64,000 bases of DNA from NCBI RefSeq assembly GCF_014905095.1, contig NZ_CP041165.1, forward strand, positions 2,197,035 through 2,261,034, written 5' to 3'. This document shows, piece by piece, positions 48,118-56,439 of the stretch. The notes under the pieces were generated by a model. The model searched no databases. It had not been told where the DNA came from and saw only the letters and a list, made by a program, of their open reading frames with translations. Numbering within the stretch: position 1 is the stretch's first letter; every line of letters starts with the position of its first letter. Origin of the DNA: Sulfurimonas marina. Lineage in GTDB: Bacteria; Campylobacterota; Campylobacteria; Campylobacterales; Sulfurimonadaceae. The translations under genes were made by a program, and so were the position numbers.

Positions 48118-50061
48118 TTAGTGGATAAATGTATGTGGAACGATAAGTGGATACTTTTTCATTCTTCTATAGATATGTTTACGTACCGCTTGACGCAAGT
48201 CTGCTTCAAAAGCTTTATGGTTGCTTGTAAGCCCCGGCTTCATATTGATTAAGAAGTGTTCGATCACATCTTCCATCTCTTTAGCAAACGCTTTGTCTTT
48301 TTTGTCAGCTACTAAACCAAATGATGTAACTTTCGGTTTGTTAATCATTTTGCCGTCTTGCTCGCTTACTTCAACAACAAGCATTACAACACCCTCGTTA
48401 GCAAGTTTTTGACGATCGATTACGATATCATCTTCAATCTGAAGATTGTTTTGGTTATCGATGTAAGTTTTACCTGTTTTAACAGTTTTTACTTTTCTCA
48501 TATATTTCGGTGCAACCTCAATCTGCTCACCGTCTGTCATAAGAAGAATATTTCTTTCAGGAACTCCACACATTACAGCCGTCTCTTTGTGCTTCATAAC
48601 GTGGTTATACTCACCGTGAACAGGTAAGAAGAACTTAGGATTTACAAGGCGAAGCATAAGTTTTTGCTCTTCAATTGAAGCGTGACCGGAGACGTGAATA
48701 TCTCTATCCATCGCAACTTTTGCACCACATCTTTGAATAAAGTTCATCATATTTGAGATACTTCCCTCATTCCCTGGAATTGCACGAGAAGAAAGAACTA
48801 TTAAGTCAGTAGGCTTGATCTTAATATGTCTGTGCTCACCGATACTCATTCTAAACAGAGCTGAGTTTGCCTCACCCTGAGAACCTGTTGTCACAATTAA
48901 CACATCTTTATCGTTCATACGAGAAACCTCTTCCGCATCAACGAAGATGTTTTTAGGAAAACGAATATAGTCGTACTGCATTGCAATCTCTATATTTCTC
49001 TCCATACTACGTCCGATAACACATACTTTACGTCCATATTTGATACCGTACTGGATAGCTTGATATACACGGTGAATGTTTGAACTGAACGTTGAAAGAA
49101 GTACTCTTCCTTCAGCTTTTGAAAACACACGATCTAATGCAGGTGCAACACTCAGCTCTGATGGTGTTGGAACCGGGTTATGTGAATTTGTAGAGTCACT
49201 TAATAAACAAAGTACACCTTTGTCTCCATAATGTGCCAAACGGTGTAAGTCTGCCGGATATCCATCAACCGGAGTATGATCGATTTTAAAGTCACCCGTG
49301 TGGATAATAGTCCCCGCTTCAGTCGTGATCGCTAACGACGAAGAGTCAATGATAGAGTGAGTCATATGCATCCACTCGATTTCAAAGTCATTTCCAATTT
49401 TGTACACTTGACGTTTTTCGATCGGGTTAAAATATTTTCTGCAATCTTTTAAATGGTGCTCATCAAATTTGTTTCCAATCATTGCCAGTGGTAACGGTGT
49501 CCCGTAAATAGGGAATTGCATCTCTTTATAAAGATACGGCATAGCACCGATGTGATCTTCGTGAGCGTGAGTAATGATTACCGCTACGATCTTATGCTTA
49601 ATCTCTTTAAGATATGAAAAATCAGGAATTAAGATATCTACACCGTGCATCTCTTCATCAGGGAAACTCATCCCTACGTCAATTAATATTGCTTCGTTTT
49701 CAGTCTCAAAAACAGCAATATTTCCACCGATTTCACCTAAACCACCAAGCGGAGTGATACGTACTTTCGCTTTTGAGTTAAGATCTAGTTTATAGTGAGG
49801 ATTAAGTCTTTGTTTATGAGATTCTTGATTTTTTGTTACGAAAGATTTAAGGTTTTCATCTACAACAGTAGCGTTTCTACGCCCTCTTGAGCCACCTCTG
49901 TTTCTATTTCTATTGTTATTTGATGAAGGTTTTGTATTTTTTTCATCACCTGATTTATTAGAAGTATTTTGTCTACGATTATTGTTATTTCTTCTATTAT
50001 TATTTGGTTTACGATCTGTCTGAGGTTTTTGTTGTTTTACCTCTTGATTCTCTTCTGCCAT
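48118..50061 (-). CDS. rnj: Ribonuclease J
   Basis: RNase J is a metallo-beta-lactamase/beta-CASP exo- and endoribonuclease that governs mRNA decay in bacteria lacking RNase E. The metal motif ITHAHEDHIGAMPYL and the beta-CASP parts (STFSSNIHR, VVTTGSQGE-like IVTTGSQGEANSAL, and SGHASIEEQK) are all present. The first ~90 residues are a low-complexity Asn/Arg/Gln extension, like that of Helicobacter RNase J, where it is functional. I placed the start at ATG 50061 (MAEENQEVKQ), preceded by AAAGGAG; a frame from 50100 would lack a ribosome site. The product is 647 residues. Confidence 0.95.
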   Translation of the reverse strand: MAEENQEVKQQKPQTDRKPNNNRRNNNNRRQNTSNKSGDEKNTKPSSNNNRNRNRGGSRGRRNATVVDENLKSFVTKNQESHKQRLNPHYKLDLNSKAKVRITPLGGLGEIGGNIAVFETENEAILIDVGMSFPDEEMHGVDILIPDFSYLKEIKHKIVAVIITHAHEDHIGAMPYLYKEMQFPIYGTPLPLAMIGNKFDEHHLKDCRKYFNPIEKRQVYKIGNDFEIEWMHMTHSIIDSSSLAITTEAGTIIHTGDFKIDHTPVDGYPADLHRLAHYGDKGVLCLLSDSTNSHNPVPTPSELSVAPALDRVFSKAEGRVLLSTFSSNIHRVYQAIQYGIKYGRKVCVIGRSMERNIEIAMQYDYIRFPKNIFVDAEEVSRMNDKDVLIVTTGSQGEANSALFRMSIGEHRHIKIKPTDLIVLSSRAIPGNEGSISNMMNFIQRCGAKVAMDRDIHVSGHASIEEQKLMLRLVNPKFFLPVHGEYNHVMKHKETAVMCGVPERNILLMTDGEQIEVAPKYMRKVKTVKTGKTYIDNQNNLQIEDDIVIDRQKLANEGVVMLVVEVSEQDGKMINKPKVTSFGLVADKKDKAFAKEMEDVIEHFLINMKPGLTSNHKAFEADLRQAVRKHIYRRMKKYPLIVPHTFIH

Positions 50062-50153
50062 CCAAACTCCTTTCATGCTGAAAACTTTTATGAGGAGCAA
50101 ATTTTCACTATTGAAAATTTAGCCCGAATAAAAAGAAGTTTTCAGTGTTTTCT

Positions 50154-50933
50154 TTAATTTTTAATTTTTTTATAGAGTTGGTGATAGTCCTTAGTTGAAA
50201 CTTGATGAGGCCTGATAGTCGATAAAAGCTCTAAGTCGTTAAAAGCCTCTTGAAGTCTTTGTTTTTCATATTTTGCAGAGAGATTTTTCATCAAAGTTTT
50301 GCGAGGCTGCGTAAATGCAACTCTAAGCAGTTCCTCGAAATCCTTATCTGATCTGTCTCTTTGTTTTTGTATAAGAAAAACGGCAGAATCAACTTTAGGC
50401 TGAGGATCGAAAGCTGTTGGGGGAACTTTTACTATGATTCTAGCATTTCCTACACTTTGAGTTATTACACCCAAAGAACCAAAAACTTTTTCACCTTCAT
50501 TAGCACAAAATTTTTCTGCTACTTCAAGCTGTACCATTACAAGTATATTTTTACACATTGGATCTGCAAGGGCTTTGAGGATAATGTTTGTCGCTATATA
50601 ATAGGGCAGGTTTGCCACTAAATCATACGGCTCATTGATAAGCTCACTCTGCCAAGCTTCTAAAACATCTCCACAATTTATATGGAGTCGCTTGGTATTG
50701 ATCTCTTCTTCAAATTTACTTTGTAACAGTTTACATAAATCGGTATCTACCTCAAAAGCTTCTACACTTTTGACATCAACTAAAAATTTAGTTAAATCAC
50801 CTAAGCCAGGCCCAATTTCAACAATTTTATTATCATTTTTGGGCATCGCTTCGACGATTTTTCGTAAAACTTCTTGGTCTTGCAGGAAATTCTGTCCAAA
50901 TTTCTTCTTAGCCACAACATTATGTGTATTCAT
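50154..50933 (-). CDS. ksgA: 16S rRNA dimethyladenosine transferase
   Basis: KsgA (RsmA) dimethylates two adjacent adenosines near the 3' end of 16S rRNA. The 259-residue product starts with KKKFGQNFLQDQEVLRKI, has the SAM motif IVEIGPGLGDLTKFL and the catalytic NLPYYIATNI. The C-terminal PPTAFDPQPKVDSAV and FTQPRKTLMKNL are typical. It lies 92 nt upstream of rnj on the same strand, as in several Campylobacterota. Confidence 0.95.
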   Translation of the reverse strand: MNTHNVVAKKKFGQNFLQDQEVLRKIVEAMPKNDNKIVEIGPGLGDLTKFLVDVKSVEAFEVDTDLCKLLQSKFEEEINTKRLHINCGDVLEAWQSELINEPYDLVANLPYYIATNIILKALADPMCKNILVMVQLEVAEKFCANEGEKVFGSLGVITQSVGNARIIVKVPPTAFDPQPKVDSAVFLIQKQRDRSDKDFEELLRVAFTQPRKTLMKNLSAKYEKQRLQEAFNDLELLSTIRPHQVSTKDYHQLYKKIKN

Positions 50934-50994
50934 AAGTAAGAGTTTATAACATTATTCCTTATAGTAAGGTAATAAGGTTATAAAATTCCCCTTT

Positions 50995-51465
50995 TTACAC
51001 TAGTTGTTCAATCTTCTCTGCAGGAATAGCAATTAAACGACGTTCAAGTCTGTTGATCTCATCTAAAAGTTTTTTTGAGATCTCCTCTAACTCCTTATAA
51101 TAGGTCTCAGAAAGCTGTAGTTCCGCATCAGATATACTTTTTCTCGTAAAGCCGAAAAGCTTAGCAAAAAAACCTGTTTTTTTCTCATTTGAAAAATATA
51201 TATTAAAGATCTTCAAATATTGATCATGCAATTCAAAATGTAGTTTTTCTATCCCTTGCATACACTCCAAAGGGTTGTTCGATAACGAGTTTAAAACCTG
51301 ACCGTCACTATAAAACCATTTTCCAAAATTACACTCTGTAGAATCAACCGGTATTGAACTCTCTTGTATATCAACACCATTAATTAATAGCTTTGCTTTT
51401 TGAACCCATTTAATGTGCGCAGATTTAGCAGCTCTTAAATGTTCTAACACCTCTTCTTTTTTCAT
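50995..51465 (-). CDS. CZB (chemoreceptor zinc-binding) domain protein
   Basis: The CZB domain binds zinc through three His and one Cys, and senses zinc or oxidants such as HOCl. Here the family pattern is SAHIKWVQKAKLL near residue 16, ECNFGKWFYSDGQ near 44-56, and KLHFELHDQYLKI near 75, giving His, Cys, His and His. The domain fills residues ~10-90. The remaining C-terminal part is a helical stretch with basic and coiled-coil character (FFAKLFGFTRKS then LEEISKKLLDEINRLERR). It is stand-alone, not attached to a chemoreceptor or diguanylate cyclase, so it likely signals through a partner. Confidence 0.82.
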   Translation of the reverse strand: MKKEEVLEHLRAAKSAHIKWVQKAKLLINGVDIQESSIPVDSTECNFGKWFYSDGQVLNSLSNNPLECMQGIEKLHFELHDQYLKIFNIYFSNEKKTGFFAKLFGFTRKSISDAELQLSETYYKELEEISKKLLDEINRLERRLIAIPAEKIEQLV

Positions 51466-51596
51466 AATATTTCCTACTGAAGATATTGTTATAATATTAA
51501 AATTTATTATATTAACTTTATATTTAAAGATTTCTAAATTTTAGAAAAAATATCACAAGTTTATATATTTTGTGAAAAAATATTATTATTATCAAA

Positions 51597-51612
51597 TGTT
51601 TCACGTGAAACA
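51597..51612. other. parS centromere site 1
   Basis: TGTTTCACGTGAAACA, a perfect 16-bp match to the canonical ParB-binding parS palindrome. It is intergenic, between the CZB gene and hisF. ParB loads here, spreads and recruits SMC for chromosome segregation; such sites cluster near the replication origin. Confidence 0.9.
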
Positions 51613-51685
51613 CAGAAATGTCATGAAAGTTTTTAAGGAGCATAATTTCGACATTTAATGTAAACATCTTTACAGCTAAAAAAGA

Positions 51686-51691
51686 TATAAT
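51686..51691 (+). promoter_or_regulatory. Candidate -10 element of hisF; suggests a leaderless transcript
   Basis: TATAAT ends 6 nt before the hisF ATG, so transcription would begin on or next to the A of the start codon. No Shine-Dalgarno sequence precedes the ATG. Confidence 0.45.
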
Positions 51692-51697
51692 ATCAAT

Positions 51698-52456
51698 ATG
51701 AATTATTTTGCTAAAAGAATTATCCCTTGTCTGGATGTAAAAGATGGTCGTGTTGTTAAAGGTGTAAACTTTGTAGGTTTAAAAGATGCCGGTGATCCTG
51801 TAGAGGTTGCTCGCCGTTATAATGAAGAGGGTGCTGATGAGATCACATTTTTAGATATTACAGCTTCTTCAGATAACAGAGATACAATCGTGGATATTGT
51901 AGCAGAGGTAGCCCGTGAGATCTTTATCCCTTTAACTGTCGGCGGTGGGATCCGTAAACTTGACGACATCTACAAACTTTTAAATGTAGGATGTGACAAA
52001 GTAAGTGTAAACTCAGCTGCTATCAAACGTCCTGAACTGATCGATGAAGGTGCAAAAAGATTTGGTAGTCAATGTATAGTTACTGCAATAGACGTAAAAA
52101 AAACTGGAGACAGATATAATGTTTACCTAAACGGGGGCAGAGTAGATACAGGAATCGATGCAATTGAATGGGCTAAAGAAGCTGTAGAGCGTGGAAGTGG
52201 AGAGATTCTCCTTACATCTATGGATGCTGACGGTACAAAAGCGGGTTTTGAGCTTAACATTACTCAAGCTATCTCTGAAGCTGTAAACGTACCTGTTATT
52301 GCAAGTGGCGGAGCAGGGACTATGGAGCATATAAAAGATGCATTCAATGCAGGAGCAGATGCTGCACTTGCTGCTAGTATCTTCCACTATAAAGAGATCG
52401 ATATAATGGATCTCAAACATTATTTACATGAGAATAACATTCCAGTAAGGTTGTAA
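51698..52456 (+). CDS. hisF: Imidazole glycerol phosphate synthase subunit HisF
   Basis: HisF, with HisH, makes imidazole glycerol phosphate and AICAR in histidine synthesis. The 252-residue barrel starts [20 protein letters not shown], with the catalytic Asp (IPCLDVKDG), and has [30 protein letters not shown] (residues split over the second half), [10 protein letters not shown] with the second Asp, and [13 protein letters not shown]. All are standard. No other his gene is nearby. The start is unusual in having no ribosome site. It is followed closely by the nitroreductase gene (2-nt gap). Confidence 0.95.
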   Translation: MNYFAKRIIPCLDVKDGRVVKGVNFVGLKDAGDPVEVARRYNEEGADEITFLDITASSDNRDTIVDIVAEVAREIFIPLTVGGGIRKLDDIYKLLNVGCDKVSVNSAAIKRPELIDEGAKRFGSQCIVTAIDVKKTGDRYNVYLNGGRVDTGIDAIEWAKEAVERGSGEILLTSMDADGTKAGFELNITQAISEAVNVPVIASGGAGTMEHIKDAFNAGADAALAASIFHYKEIDIMDLKHYLHENNIPVRL

Positions 52457-52458
52457 CA

Positions 52459-53088
52459 ATGAATATTAAAGAGACACTTTTAGAGGCATACAATTTTCGC
52501 CATGCTTGTAAACTATTTGATCATACTAAAAAGATAACAGATGAAGATTTTAACTTTATTCTAGAAACTGCAAGACTCTCTCCAACATCTTTTGGAATGG
52601 AGGGCGTAAGACTAACAGTTATTACTAACGATGATTTAAAAAAAGAGCTCAAACCATTTTGCTGGAACCAAAACCAGATCGACTCATGTTCACACTTGGT
52701 TGTATTCAAAACAAAAACTAAAGAGCTTAAACCATATAGTGAGTGGACAAAAGCAAAATTTGCCGAGAGAGGATTACCTCAAGAAGCACAAGACAAATAT
52801 ATGGAAGTGTATGCAAACTTTCACAAATCACTTAAATCTGATGATATTTATGAATGGGGAACAAGACAAGCCTATATTCTCTTTAGTTCTATAATCACAT
52901 CAGCTGCACTTTTGAAAATAGACTCATGCCCGATCGAAGGATTCGAGAAAGAGAACCTTGAAAAAGTTTTAAAGATTAATGCAGATGAAGAGGAAGTCTC
53001 TTTAGTATGTGCCTTTGGATACAGAGAACATGAACAGCCGACAAAACACAGACTTCCATTAGAAGAGATTTGCGAGTATATTAAATGA
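52459..53088 (+). CDS. Nitroreductase family protein (NfsB/RdxA-like)
   Basis: FMN-dependent NAD(P)H oxidoreductases of this family reduce nitro groups and quinones. The 209-residue product has FRHACKLFDHTKKITDEDF at the N-terminus, where FMN-binding Arg is usual, then RLSPTSFGMEGVRLTV, and DSCPIEGFEKENLEKVL near the C-terminus, matching the family's PxxGF pattern. Physiological substrate unknown. It overlaps the next gene by 4 nt and follows hisF by 2 nt. Family call secure, substrate not. Confidence 0.87.
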   Translation: MNIKETLLEAYNFRHACKLFDHTKKITDEDFNFILETARLSPTSFGMEGVRLTVITNDDLKKELKPFCWNQNQIDSCSHLVVFKTKTKELKPYSEWTKAKFAERGLPQEAQDKYMEVYANFHKSLKSDDIYEWGTRQAYILFSSIITSAALLKIDSCPIEGFEKENLEKVLKINADEEEVSLVCAFGYREHEQPTKHRLPLEEICEYIK

Positions 53089-53627
53089 TAATATGCGCCG
53101 GTAATAACGAGACTTTCGATTTTGCTACACCTATGGGAGTAGGGCTTATCGAAACGGCTATGAATCTTACAAGACTCTGTTTGTTTGATAAACCTGAATT
53201 TTTACTCTTTATAGGAACTGCAGGAAGCTATGGAGATGCTGAGATCTTTGATATTGTAGAGAGTAAAACCGCTGCAAATATTGAACTGGCATTTTTAGAT
53301 AACTGTGCCTATACACCACTTGATAATGTAGTTTCAACTAACACACAAGAGGTAAAAGATGTTATCGTAAACAGTTCAAACTACATTAGTACGTGTAAAG
53401 AGAAAACTGCTAAATTTTTAAAATACGGCATCGGTATTGAAAACATGGAGTTTTTCTCTGTACTTCAAATAGCAAAAGAGTTTAATATTCCTGCAGGCGG
53501 TGTTTTTTGTGTAACAAACTATACTGACGAAAATGCTCATAACGACTTTATAAAAAACCATGAAAAAGCGAAAAAACTTTTAGAAGAACATACTTCTAAA
53601 CGCATCAAGGAACTAACAAAAAGATGA
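53085..53627 (+). CDS. Nucleoside phosphorylase-superfamily protein
   Basis: The 180-residue product has FIGTAGSYGDAEIFDIVES near residue 40, resembling the phosphate/ribose loop of purine nucleoside phosphorylases, and GIENMEFFSVLQIAKEFNIP near 116, matching the MEx(A/F) ribose-binding motif of the superfamily (in MTA/SAH nucleosidase it is EMEAAA). VFCVTNYTDENAH follows where the catalytic Asp is expected. It is shorter than full-length members (~230). It could be a purine nucleoside phosphorylase or a futalosine/aminofutalosine hydrolase-type enzyme. It overlaps its neighbours by 4 nt on each side. Confidence 0.62.
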   Translation: MIICAGNNETFDFATPMGVGLIETAMNLTRLCLFDKPEFLLFIGTAGSYGDAEIFDIVESKTAANIELAFLDNCAYTPLDNVVSTNTQEVKDVIVNSSNYISTCKEKTAKFLKYGIGIENMEFFSVLQIAKEFNIPAGGVFCVTNYTDENAHNDFIKNHEKAKKLLEEHTSKRIKELTKR

Positions 53628-54697
53628 CTAACATAAAACCTTCACTCTATGACTTTACATTAAAAGAGTTAAGTCAAAAAGTAAAACCCTCATTTCGAGC
53701 TAAACAGATCTACGGGTGGTTATATCATCAGTATGCCCAAAATTTTGAAGAGATGAAGAATATTCCTAAAAACTTAAAAGAGGAGCTCTCACAAACATAT
53801 GTGATCAATCCTATGAAGATTATTCGTAAAGAGGAATCTAGTGACGGGACTATAAAATATCTTTTTGAACTACAGGACGGCAAAACAGTAGAAGCTGTTT
53901 GGCTGAAAATGAAAGACGATATCTACGAAGATGGCAAACTTATCCAAGAAGCAAAATATACTATATGTGTCTCTACACAAGTTGGATGTAAAGTAGGGTG
54001 TACTTTTTGTCTAACAGCAAAAGGTGGTTTTACAAGAGATCTCACAGCCGGAGAGATTATAGCTCAGGTAGTGAATCTTAAACGCGATAATAACCACAAA
54101 CATAACCGTAAAATCAATATAGTATATATGGGTATGGGTGAACCTCTTGATAACCTCGATAACTTAGCAAAAGCGATAGAGATATTTAAAGAGGAAGAGG
54201 GATTAGCAATCTCAGGAAAACGCCAAACTGTTAGTACAAGTGGCCTGAGTAACAAAATAGATGCATTAGGAAAGATGGATCTAGGTGTTCACATTGCAAT
54301 CTCACTTCATGCAGTTGATGATGAGCTTCGTACAGAGCTTATTCCAATGAACAAAGCGCATAACATTAACTCTATTATTGAAGCGGTAAAACGCTTTCCA
54401 ATAGATACAAGAAAACGTGTTATGTTTGAGTATCTTGTTATTAAAGACAAAAATGATGACTTAGAGAGTGCTAAGAAGCTTGTTAAACTCCTTTCAGGGA
54501 TAAAAGCGAAGGTAAACCTTATCTACTTTAATCCTTATCCTGGAACTCCTTATAAGCGTCCTAGCTATGAAGATATGCATAACTTTCAAGAGTATCTCAT
54601 AAAACACGGCCTTTTATCTACAATTAGAGACTCAAAAGGGATAGATATTAGTGCAGCCTGTGGTCAACTAAAAGAGAAAACAGAAAAAGAGTTATAA
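53624..54697 (+). CDS. rlmN: 23S rRNA (adenine-2503-C2) methyltransferase
   Basis: RlmN is a radical-SAM enzyme that methylates A2503 of 23S rRNA and A37 of some tRNAs. The iron-sulfur motif is CKVGCTFCLTAKGGFTRDL, with VYMGMGEPLDN for SAM binding and the catalytic Cys in DISAACGQLKEK near the C-terminus. Its 357 residues are normal. The 4-nt overlap with the upstream gene makes it the last of a five-gene unit starting at hisF. Confidence 0.95.
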   Translation: MTNIKPSLYDFTLKELSQKVKPSFRAKQIYGWLYHQYAQNFEEMKNIPKNLKEELSQTYVINPMKIIRKEESSDGTIKYLFELQDGKTVEAVWLKMKDDIYEDGKLIQEAKYTICVSTQVGCKVGCTFCLTAKGGFTRDLTAGEIIAQVVNLKRDNNHKHNRKINIVYMGMGEPLDNLDNLAKAIEIFKEEEGLAISGKRQTVSTSGLSNKIDALGKMDLGVHIAISLHAVDDELRTELIPMNKAHNINSIIEAVKRFPIDTRKRVMFEYLVIKDKNDDLESAKKLVKLLSGIKAKVNLIYFNPYPGTPYKRPSYEDMHNFQEYLIKHGLLSTIRDSKGIDISAACGQLKEKTEKEL

Positions 54698-54730
54698 TTT
54701 TCATTTAAAATATAATTTATAAGGTCTATA

Positions 54731-54835
54731 ATGGGTGATTTTACTGGAGTTGATATATTTGAAGTTGTTGTTGTAGTTATAGTCTTTGCTGTCGGTGTCG
54801 GTGGCTTTTTATATGCTGCAACAAAAGATGATTAA
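54731..54835 (+). CDS. Very small single-helix membrane protein (34 aa), unknown
   Basis: This short frame encodes a 34-residue peptide with one membrane helix (VVVVVIVFAVGVGGFLYAA) and a charged end (TKDD). AAGGTCT lies a few nt upstream of the ATG. It is 33 nt after rlmN and 14 nt before the next small gene, and its hydrophobic codons and short polar tips look like a real small membrane protein, such as an accessory subunit. It shows no recognisable family. The reading frame is intact, but translation is inferred. Confidence 0.5.
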   Translation: MGDFTGVDIFEVVVVVIVFAVGVGGFLYAATKDD

Positions 54836-54849
54836 ACTAAAAGGAGACA

Positions 54850-55089
54850 ATGATGGCACAGAAAACAGATGCAGATAGAATCAAAGAGGTATACAAACTT
54901 TGTAAGGGACATTTTGGTGATGTTCGTTTTGTTGGTATTAAATACCATGCAAAAATAGGTTGGATTGCTAAAGCTCAACTAGGTGATGCATTTGAAAACC
55001 TTACAGCAGATGGAAAAACAAGTACAGATGCAATAAAAAGTTTACGTTCTCGCGTGAAGAAAATTATCAAAAGATATAACGAAGTATAA
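54850..55089 (+). CDS. Small conserved-looking protein of unknown function (79 aa)
   Basis: The product is basic and mostly helical, starting MAQKTDADRIKEVYKLCKGH, then GIKYHAKIGWIAKAQLGD and a C-terminal SRVKKIIKRYNEV. A double ATG (54850, 54853) follows AAAGGAGAC, a strong ribosome site, so the gene is real. There is no helix-turn-helix, metal site or membrane segment that I can recognise. The very basic tail may contact nucleic acid. It is the last gene before a gene-free stretch. Confidence 0.65.
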   Translation: MMAQKTDADRIKEVYKLCKGHFGDVRFVGIKYHAKIGWIAKAQLGDAFENLTADGKTSTDAIKSLRSRVKKIIKRYNEV

Positions 55090-55094
55090 AGAAG

Positions 55095-55123
55095 AGACGA
55101 CCAACACACCAGGGAGGTCGTCT
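55095..55123 (+). terminator. Stem-loop after the small 79-aa gene
   Basis: AGACGACC and GGTCGTCT pair perfectly over 8 bp around 13 nt, 6 nt past the stop. No T-run follows, so it may be an RNA end-protecting hairpin rather than a true terminator. Confidence 0.45.
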
Positions 55124-55444
55124 ATGAATGTAATAATACCCTACTAATCTTAAAAAAATCTATTTTAACTTTCCAACTTTCCATACTTAAAATAAGCAAA
55201 AAGTATAAAAAAAATTTATAAGTGTGTATTATTCACACATTGTTCTAATATGTGAATTAAATTTTATATCACATTTCAAATATTTTTAAATTCTTTCAAA
55301 ATTTAAGAGTTTTTTTATATAAATATGAGCTTAATTGATTAAATAAAAGATAGCTTAAAGCCCTATTTTTTGGGCTTTTTGAGGAGTAATGGTTTTTTTC
55401 ACATAAAATATGTGTATAAATAGGGGAGTTAGTATAAAAGTTAT
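55124..55444. other. Gene-free AT-rich stretch with DnaA-box-like 9-mers
   Basis: No gene. It contains TTATTCACA at 55229-55237, its near-inverse TAATTCACA (minus strand) at 55251-55259, TTTTTCACA at 55395-55403, and a second TTATTCACA at 55441-55449 that runs a few nt into the next gene. All share the TTCAC core that I recall as the Campylobacterota DnaA box. A small dyad (CACATA-AAA-TATGTG, 55400-55414) overlaps one. DnaA binding is an inference. Confidence 0.45.
55357..55378 (+). terminator. Rho-independent terminator
   Basis: AAAGCCC and GGGCTTT with an AT loop, followed by TT. It ends the plus-strand unit that precedes it, or the convergent rluA-family gene, or both. Confidence 0.7.
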
Positions 55445-56374
55445 TCACATAGATAATAATTGGAGTGAAACTTTTTCAAAATCAACATCACTTTTGATTT
55501 TATACACATTATTATAAAGTTCAAACTCCAACTGATCTGCATGCAATAATAATCTAGAAGCACCGCTTAATTTTATTCTTTCCTCTTGAGAAAGTTCTTT
55601 ATCTAAAAAGCGAACTATATCTTCCTCTTTTTGTCCGTAAATTGGATCACCTACGATCGGATGTTTCACGTGAAACAAATGCACACGTATTTGATGTTGT
55701 CTTCCTGTATGTGGTTTACACTCTACAAGTGTCATATCTAATTCAGGAAAATACTTTAAAGGCTTAAATGATGTTTTGGAAGCTTTACCTCTTTCATCAA
55801 CTTTTACAACCATTCTTACAATTGCTGACTCATCCTCGGCTCTAAGTAGTGGAGCTTCTACTACTAACTCATCTTTAAATTCACCGTGAACCATTGCTAG
55901 ATATGTTTTTTGCATATCTCTTTCCTGAAACATTATTTTAATATCTCTCTCGCTAGTTTTGTTTGTAGCGCAAAGTACAAGGCCGCTTGTTTCTTGATCG
56001 ATACGGTGAGTGATGTTTGCATCTTTTCCGTATTGGTATTTTAGTTCATCGATCAAAGAGTAGGGCGTATGTCTATTTTGGGGATGGATAAGAACTCCGC
56101 TTGGTTTATCAAATACGACAAACTCTTTTTCTATATACGTAGGTTTTAATCCTTTTGTGGTTGGCTCGAAATGGATAAACTCAATTTCACCTTGAACCTC
56201 TTGTCCTGCTTTAGTAATTACTTCACTGTTTTGAAGTACTCTCCCTTTTGCGATCAAACGTTGAGCCTCTTTTTGTGTATAGCCCAACTCTTTAATAATG
56301 TATAAAAACAATCTTTGCTTTTTCTCTATAAAAAACTTATCGATCACAAATGGCAAGTTTAATCCCTTTTTCAT
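55445..56374 (-). CDS. RluA/RluD-family pseudouridine synthase
   Basis: The enzyme isomerises uridines in rRNA or tRNA. The 309-residue product has an S4-like N-terminus (FLYIIKELGYTQKEAQRLIA) and the catalytic Asp in ITHRIDQETSGLVLC near residue 145, with GRQHQIRVHLFHVKHPIVGD near 240. The family usually reads HIGHPI in that last stretch; here the FHVKH residues are encoded by the parS palindrome (55672-55687). Its target position is not predictable. It is divergent from purB. In Campylobacter jejuni I recall a similar gene next to purB and nrdA. Confidence 0.9.
   Translation of the reverse strand: MKKGLNLPFVIDKFFIEKKQRLFLYIIKELGYTQKEAQRLIAKGRVLQNSEVITKAGQEVQGEIEFIHFEPTTKGLKPTYIEKEFVVFDKPSGVLIHPQNRHTPYSLIDELKYQYGKDANITHRIDQETSGLVLCATNKTSERDIKIMFQERDMQKTYLAMVHGEFKDELVVEAPLLRAEDESAIVRMVVKVDERGKASKTSFKPLKYFPELDMTLVECKPHTGRQHQIRVHLFHVKHPIVGDPIYGQKEEDIVRFLDKELSQEERIKLSGASRLLLHADQLEFELYNNVYKIKSDVDFEKVSLQLLSM
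55672..55687. other. parS centromere site 2, inside the rluA-family gene
   Basis: TGTTTCACGTGAAACA again, a perfect 16-bp copy 4075 bp from site 1, here in coding sequence. On the coding strand it spells the residues FHVKH. Intragenic parS sites are known in other bacteria. Confidence 0.9.
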
Positions 56375-56439
56375 TATATATAATGTACAATTTTGTACTT
56401 AAATTATGCGAATAATAACATAAAAACAAGGGTTATATA

